Shown here one piece after another: positions 61,997-64,000 of a stretch of DNA of 64,000 nucleotides. A program made the position numbers and the translations under genes. Each line of letters opens with the position of its first letter. The first letter of the stretch is position 1. The notes below the pieces were generated by a model. It had not been told where the DNA came from, ran no database searches, and saw only the letters and a list, made by a program, of their open reading frames with translations. Origin of the DNA: Chryseobacterium nakagawai (GTDB lineage: Bacteria > Bacteroidota > Bacteroidia > Flavobacteriales > Weeksellaceae); contig NZ_LR134386.1 in assembly GCF_900637665.1 (NCBI RefSeq), positions 3,092,501 through 3,156,500 of the forward strand, in the 5' to 3' direction.

Positions 61997-62788
61997 ATGA
62001 AAAGTATTTATTCTAAAATTCTGATTTTAGCATTCATTTCCTCTTCACTGTATTCTTATGCGTGGGGATTGACGGGGCATAGAGTAATTGCAGACATTGC
62101 AGAAAATCACCTTTCCAGAAAGGCTAAGAGAGAAATCAAAAAAATAATGGGCAAGGAACGTCTTGCATACTGGGCTAACTGGCCGGATTTCATCAAATCT
62201 GATACGACAGGAGTTTGGAAGCAGGCTTCATCATGGCATTATGTAAATATTGATCCACAAACTGATCTTAAAGCTTTTGATCAAAATTTAAAAATGCAGG
62301 CAGGACCAAGTCTTTACACTCAGGTAAATACTTTATCCAGCCAGATTAAAGATGAAAAAACGTCAGCAAAAGACAGAAAGATTGCTTTGATCTTCCTTAT
62401 TCATATTATGGGAGACCTGGCTCAACCATTACACGTAGGAAGAGCTGATGATTTAGGGGGAAACAAAATTAATGTTACCTATTTCGGTGATAAAACTAAT
62501 TTACATTCTGTTTGGGACGGAAAATTAGTAGACTCTCAAAAGTACAGCTATACTGAATATTCTAAACTTTTAGATATTAAATCAAAAGAAGAAGTTGCAC
62601 AAATTCAATCCGGAACGCTGGAGGACTGGTTGTATGATTCTCACAAAATCGCCAACAAGATCTATGCACAGACTCCTGACGGATCAAAATTATCTTATGA
62701 TTACCAATACAAATTCAATGATACTCTTGAAAGACAATTGCTATACGGAGGATTGAGATTGGCTAAAGTATTGAATGAGCTATTCTAA
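61997..62788 (+). CDS. S1/P1 nuclease (exported)
   Basis: The 263-residue enzyme is a zinc-dependent single-strand nuclease or 3'-nucleotidase. The signal peptide ends just before WGLTGHRVIADIAENHLS, where the mature N-terminal Trp itself is a zinc ligand. YWANWPDFIKSD, SSWHYVNIDP, HIMGDLAQPLHVGRADDLGGNKINVTYFGDKTNLHSVWDG carry the remaining His and Asp ligands. The start is ATG 61997 rather than TTG 61985. It is single and has a terminator. Confidence 0.93.
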   Translation: MKSIYSKILILAFISSSLYSYAWGLTGHRVIADIAENHLSRKAKREIKKIMGKERLAYWANWPDFIKSDTTGVWKQASSWHYVNIDPQTDLKAFDQNLKMQAGPSLYTQVNTLSSQIKDEKTSAKDRKIALIFLIHIMGDLAQPLHVGRADDLGGNKINVTYFGDKTNLHSVWDGKLVDSQKYSYTEYSKLLDIKSKEEVAQIQSGTLEDWLYDSHKIANKIYAQTPDGSKLSYDYQYKFNDTLERQLLYGGLRLAKVLNELF

Positions 62789-62820
62789 TTGAAAATAAAA
62801 TTCTTATAGATACAGATAAA

Positions 62821-62846
62821 AACGGGACTTCGGTCCCGTTTTTTTG
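62821..62846 (+). terminator. Rho-independent terminator
   Basis: AACGGGAC-TTCG-GTCCCGTT is a perfect 8-bp stem with a UUCG tetraloop, then a T run. Confidence 0.95.
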
Positions 62847-63169
62847 TTTTAAAGTTCTAGGTTTAAGGTTTGATGTTGTATATTCTATGAAAATTATTTG
62901 TTTTAAACCATCCCGTCAAAAAGTCTTTAAATTTTTGATACCCTACAAAGGATGGGAGGAATGACAGCCATTCTCAATAAAAGAAATGAGGAATTTACTT
63001 TTCTGTATTTCTCTTGATTAGAAAATATTATTTCCGACTTTTAAATCTTGTTCTGGAGCCTTCTATTCACATTTAATTAAAATATTTAATAAAAAAGTAA
63101 AACTTGTGTAACCTTTTTGTATTTCCATACGTATATTATATAGTAACTCTTTTTTTGAGGATAAAATAA
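62847..63169. other. Intergenic region before rpoD
   Basis: This 323-base AT-rich gap holds a loose inverted repeat (CCATCC…GGATGG, about 62910-62956) and, near 63100-63145, AACTTGTGTAACC…TTTTTGTATTTCC, where the rpoD promoter probably lies. No clean TAnnTTTG box is seen. Confidence 0.4.
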
Positions 63170-64000
63170 ATGAGACAATTAAAAATCACTAAGCAGGTTA
63201 CCAACAGGGAAACTGCTTCATTAGACAAGTATTTGCAGGAAATTGGTAAAGTGGAACTGATTACTGCGGACGAGGAAGTAGAATTGGCACAAAGAATACG
63301 TGCTGGTGATAGAGCCGCATTGGAGAAATTAATTAAAGCCAACCTTCGTTTCGTAGTTTCTGTATCTAAGCAATACCAAAATCAAGGTCTTTCCTTACCC
63401 GATTTGATTAATGAGGGTAACTTAGGATTAATGAAGGCGGCAAAAAGGTACGATGAAACTAGAGGTTTCAAATTTATCTCTTATGCAGTATGGTGGATCC
63501 GTCAATCAATTTTACAGGCGTTAGCTGAACAATCAAGAATTGTAAGACTTCCGTTGAACAAAATTGGTTCCATCAATAAAATTAATAAAGCATACGCTCA
63601 CCTTGAGCAAGAAAATGAAAGACCCCCTTCTCCGGAAGAATTGGCTGAAGTTCTTGACATGAGTGAGGAAGATATCAAAGAATCTATGAAAAACTCCGGT
63701 AGACACCTGTCTATGGATGCACCTTTAGTAGAAGGTGAAGATTCTAATCTTTATGATGTATTACGTTCAGGAGAATCTCCAAGTCCTGATAAAGATTTAA
63801 TGCTTGAATCTCTTCAGATTGAAATCGAAAGAGCATTGAATACTTTAACTCCAAGAGAGGCTGATTTGGTAAGATTATACTTTGGATTGAACGGAAAACA
63901 CCCAATGACTTTAGAGGAAATTGGTGAGACTTTCGATCTTACAAGAGAGAGAGTTCGTCAGATCAAAGAAAAAGCAATTAAGAGACTAAAACACAATACC
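63170..64000 (+). CDS. rpoD: Housekeeping RNA polymerase sigma factor RpoD (C-terminal end outside window)
   Basis: The 277 visible residues carry the group 1 sigma regions without the long region 1.1, as is usual in Bacteroidota: region 1.2/2.1 ([31 protein letters not shown]), region 2 ([57 protein letters not shown]), region 3 ([17 protein letters not shown]) and region 4 ([50 protein letters not shown]). Only about 10 residues are missing. It recognises the TAnnTTTG-type promoters seen in this window. Confidence 0.97.
   Translation, partial: MRQLKITKQVTNRETASLDKYLQEIGKVELITADEEVELAQRIRAGDRAALEKLIKANLRFVVSVSKQYQNQGLSLPDLINEGNLGLMKAAKRYDETRGFKFISYAVWWIRQSILQALAEQSRIVRLPLNKIGSINKINKAYAHLEQENERPPSPEELAEVLDMSEEDIKESMKNSGRHLSMDAPLVEGEDSNLYDVLRSGESPSPDKDLMLESLQIEIERALNTLTPREADLVRLYFGLNGKHPMTLEEIGETFDLTRERVRQIKEKAIKRLKHNT

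Overview
The window looks like a chromosomal segment of a Chryseobacterium-type flavobacterium (Bacteroidota), probably near C. indologenes / C. gleum. The evidence is: a class B1 metallo-beta-lactamase of the IND/CGB kind (57626-58348); a Bacteroidota-only type VI secretion segment (tssK, tssN, tssG); surface proteins with type IX secretion C-terminal sorting domains; GE-leader bacteriocin-like peptides; the short housekeeping RpoD; and many promoters with the Bacteroidota -7 box TAnnTTTG. No rRNA, tRNA, CRISPR array, insertion sequence or prophage was seen.

Layout. 1-10533 is a sulfur assimilation block: end of a serine acetyltransferase, cysK, uroporphyrinogen-III methyltransferase, CysJ- and CysI-type sulfite reductase subunits, a tiny Cys-rich leader-like ORF, an ITR-bounded repeat block, a TonB-dependent receptor, and a siroheme-synthase/TSUP transporter fusion. 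Together these make siroheme, reduce sulfite to sulfide and build cysteine. 10534-16367 is mixed: a bacteriocin-like peptide, hypothetical proteins, a GNAT, an S33-type hydrolase, and an M24-fold enzyme without metal ligands, divergent from an AraC regulator. 17402-20900 looks like a zinc-responsive group: Fur/Zur-type repressor, MerC-like membrane protein, COG0523 GTPase and alkaline phosphatase, with near-identical operator-like sites. 21004-26100 carries a LexA-like XRE regulator, a glycine-rich GE-leader peptide, an Lrp regulator and metE behind a cobalamin riboswitch. 26104-31545 holds an acetyltransferase, a Crp regulator, an ECF sigma/anti-sigma pair, MsrB, a fasciclin protein and two ferritin-like exported proteins.

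31967-35185 is a tandem duplication of BspA-like surface proteins, with promoter and leader hairpin also duplicated. 35372-40043 is an accessory stretch of small acidic hypothetical or immunity-like genes and two decayed genes (an exonuclease remnant and an S41 peptidase). 40144-45060 mixes ordinary genes with dense palindromic intergenic repeats. 45061-49433 is the most interesting accessory island: a SymE-type toxin-like gene divergent from an XRE regulator, followed by a 1157-residue, very AT-rich Mrr-like nuclease/nSTAND3 NTPase protein that resembles an anti-phage STAND sensor-effector. 49529-52443 is an ArsR-SRPBCC-YdeI-DoxX-DUF4256 group. 52635-58348 has a barrel-like exported protein, a lipoprotein, a phosphotransferase, a threonine-aldolase-like enzyme, an MntR/DtxR regulator with its operator, and the carbapenemase. 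58420-61483 is tssG-tssN-tssK; an S1/P1 nuclease and the start of rpoD close the window.

All functions are assigned by reading motifs and family resemblance by eye. No database search was run.
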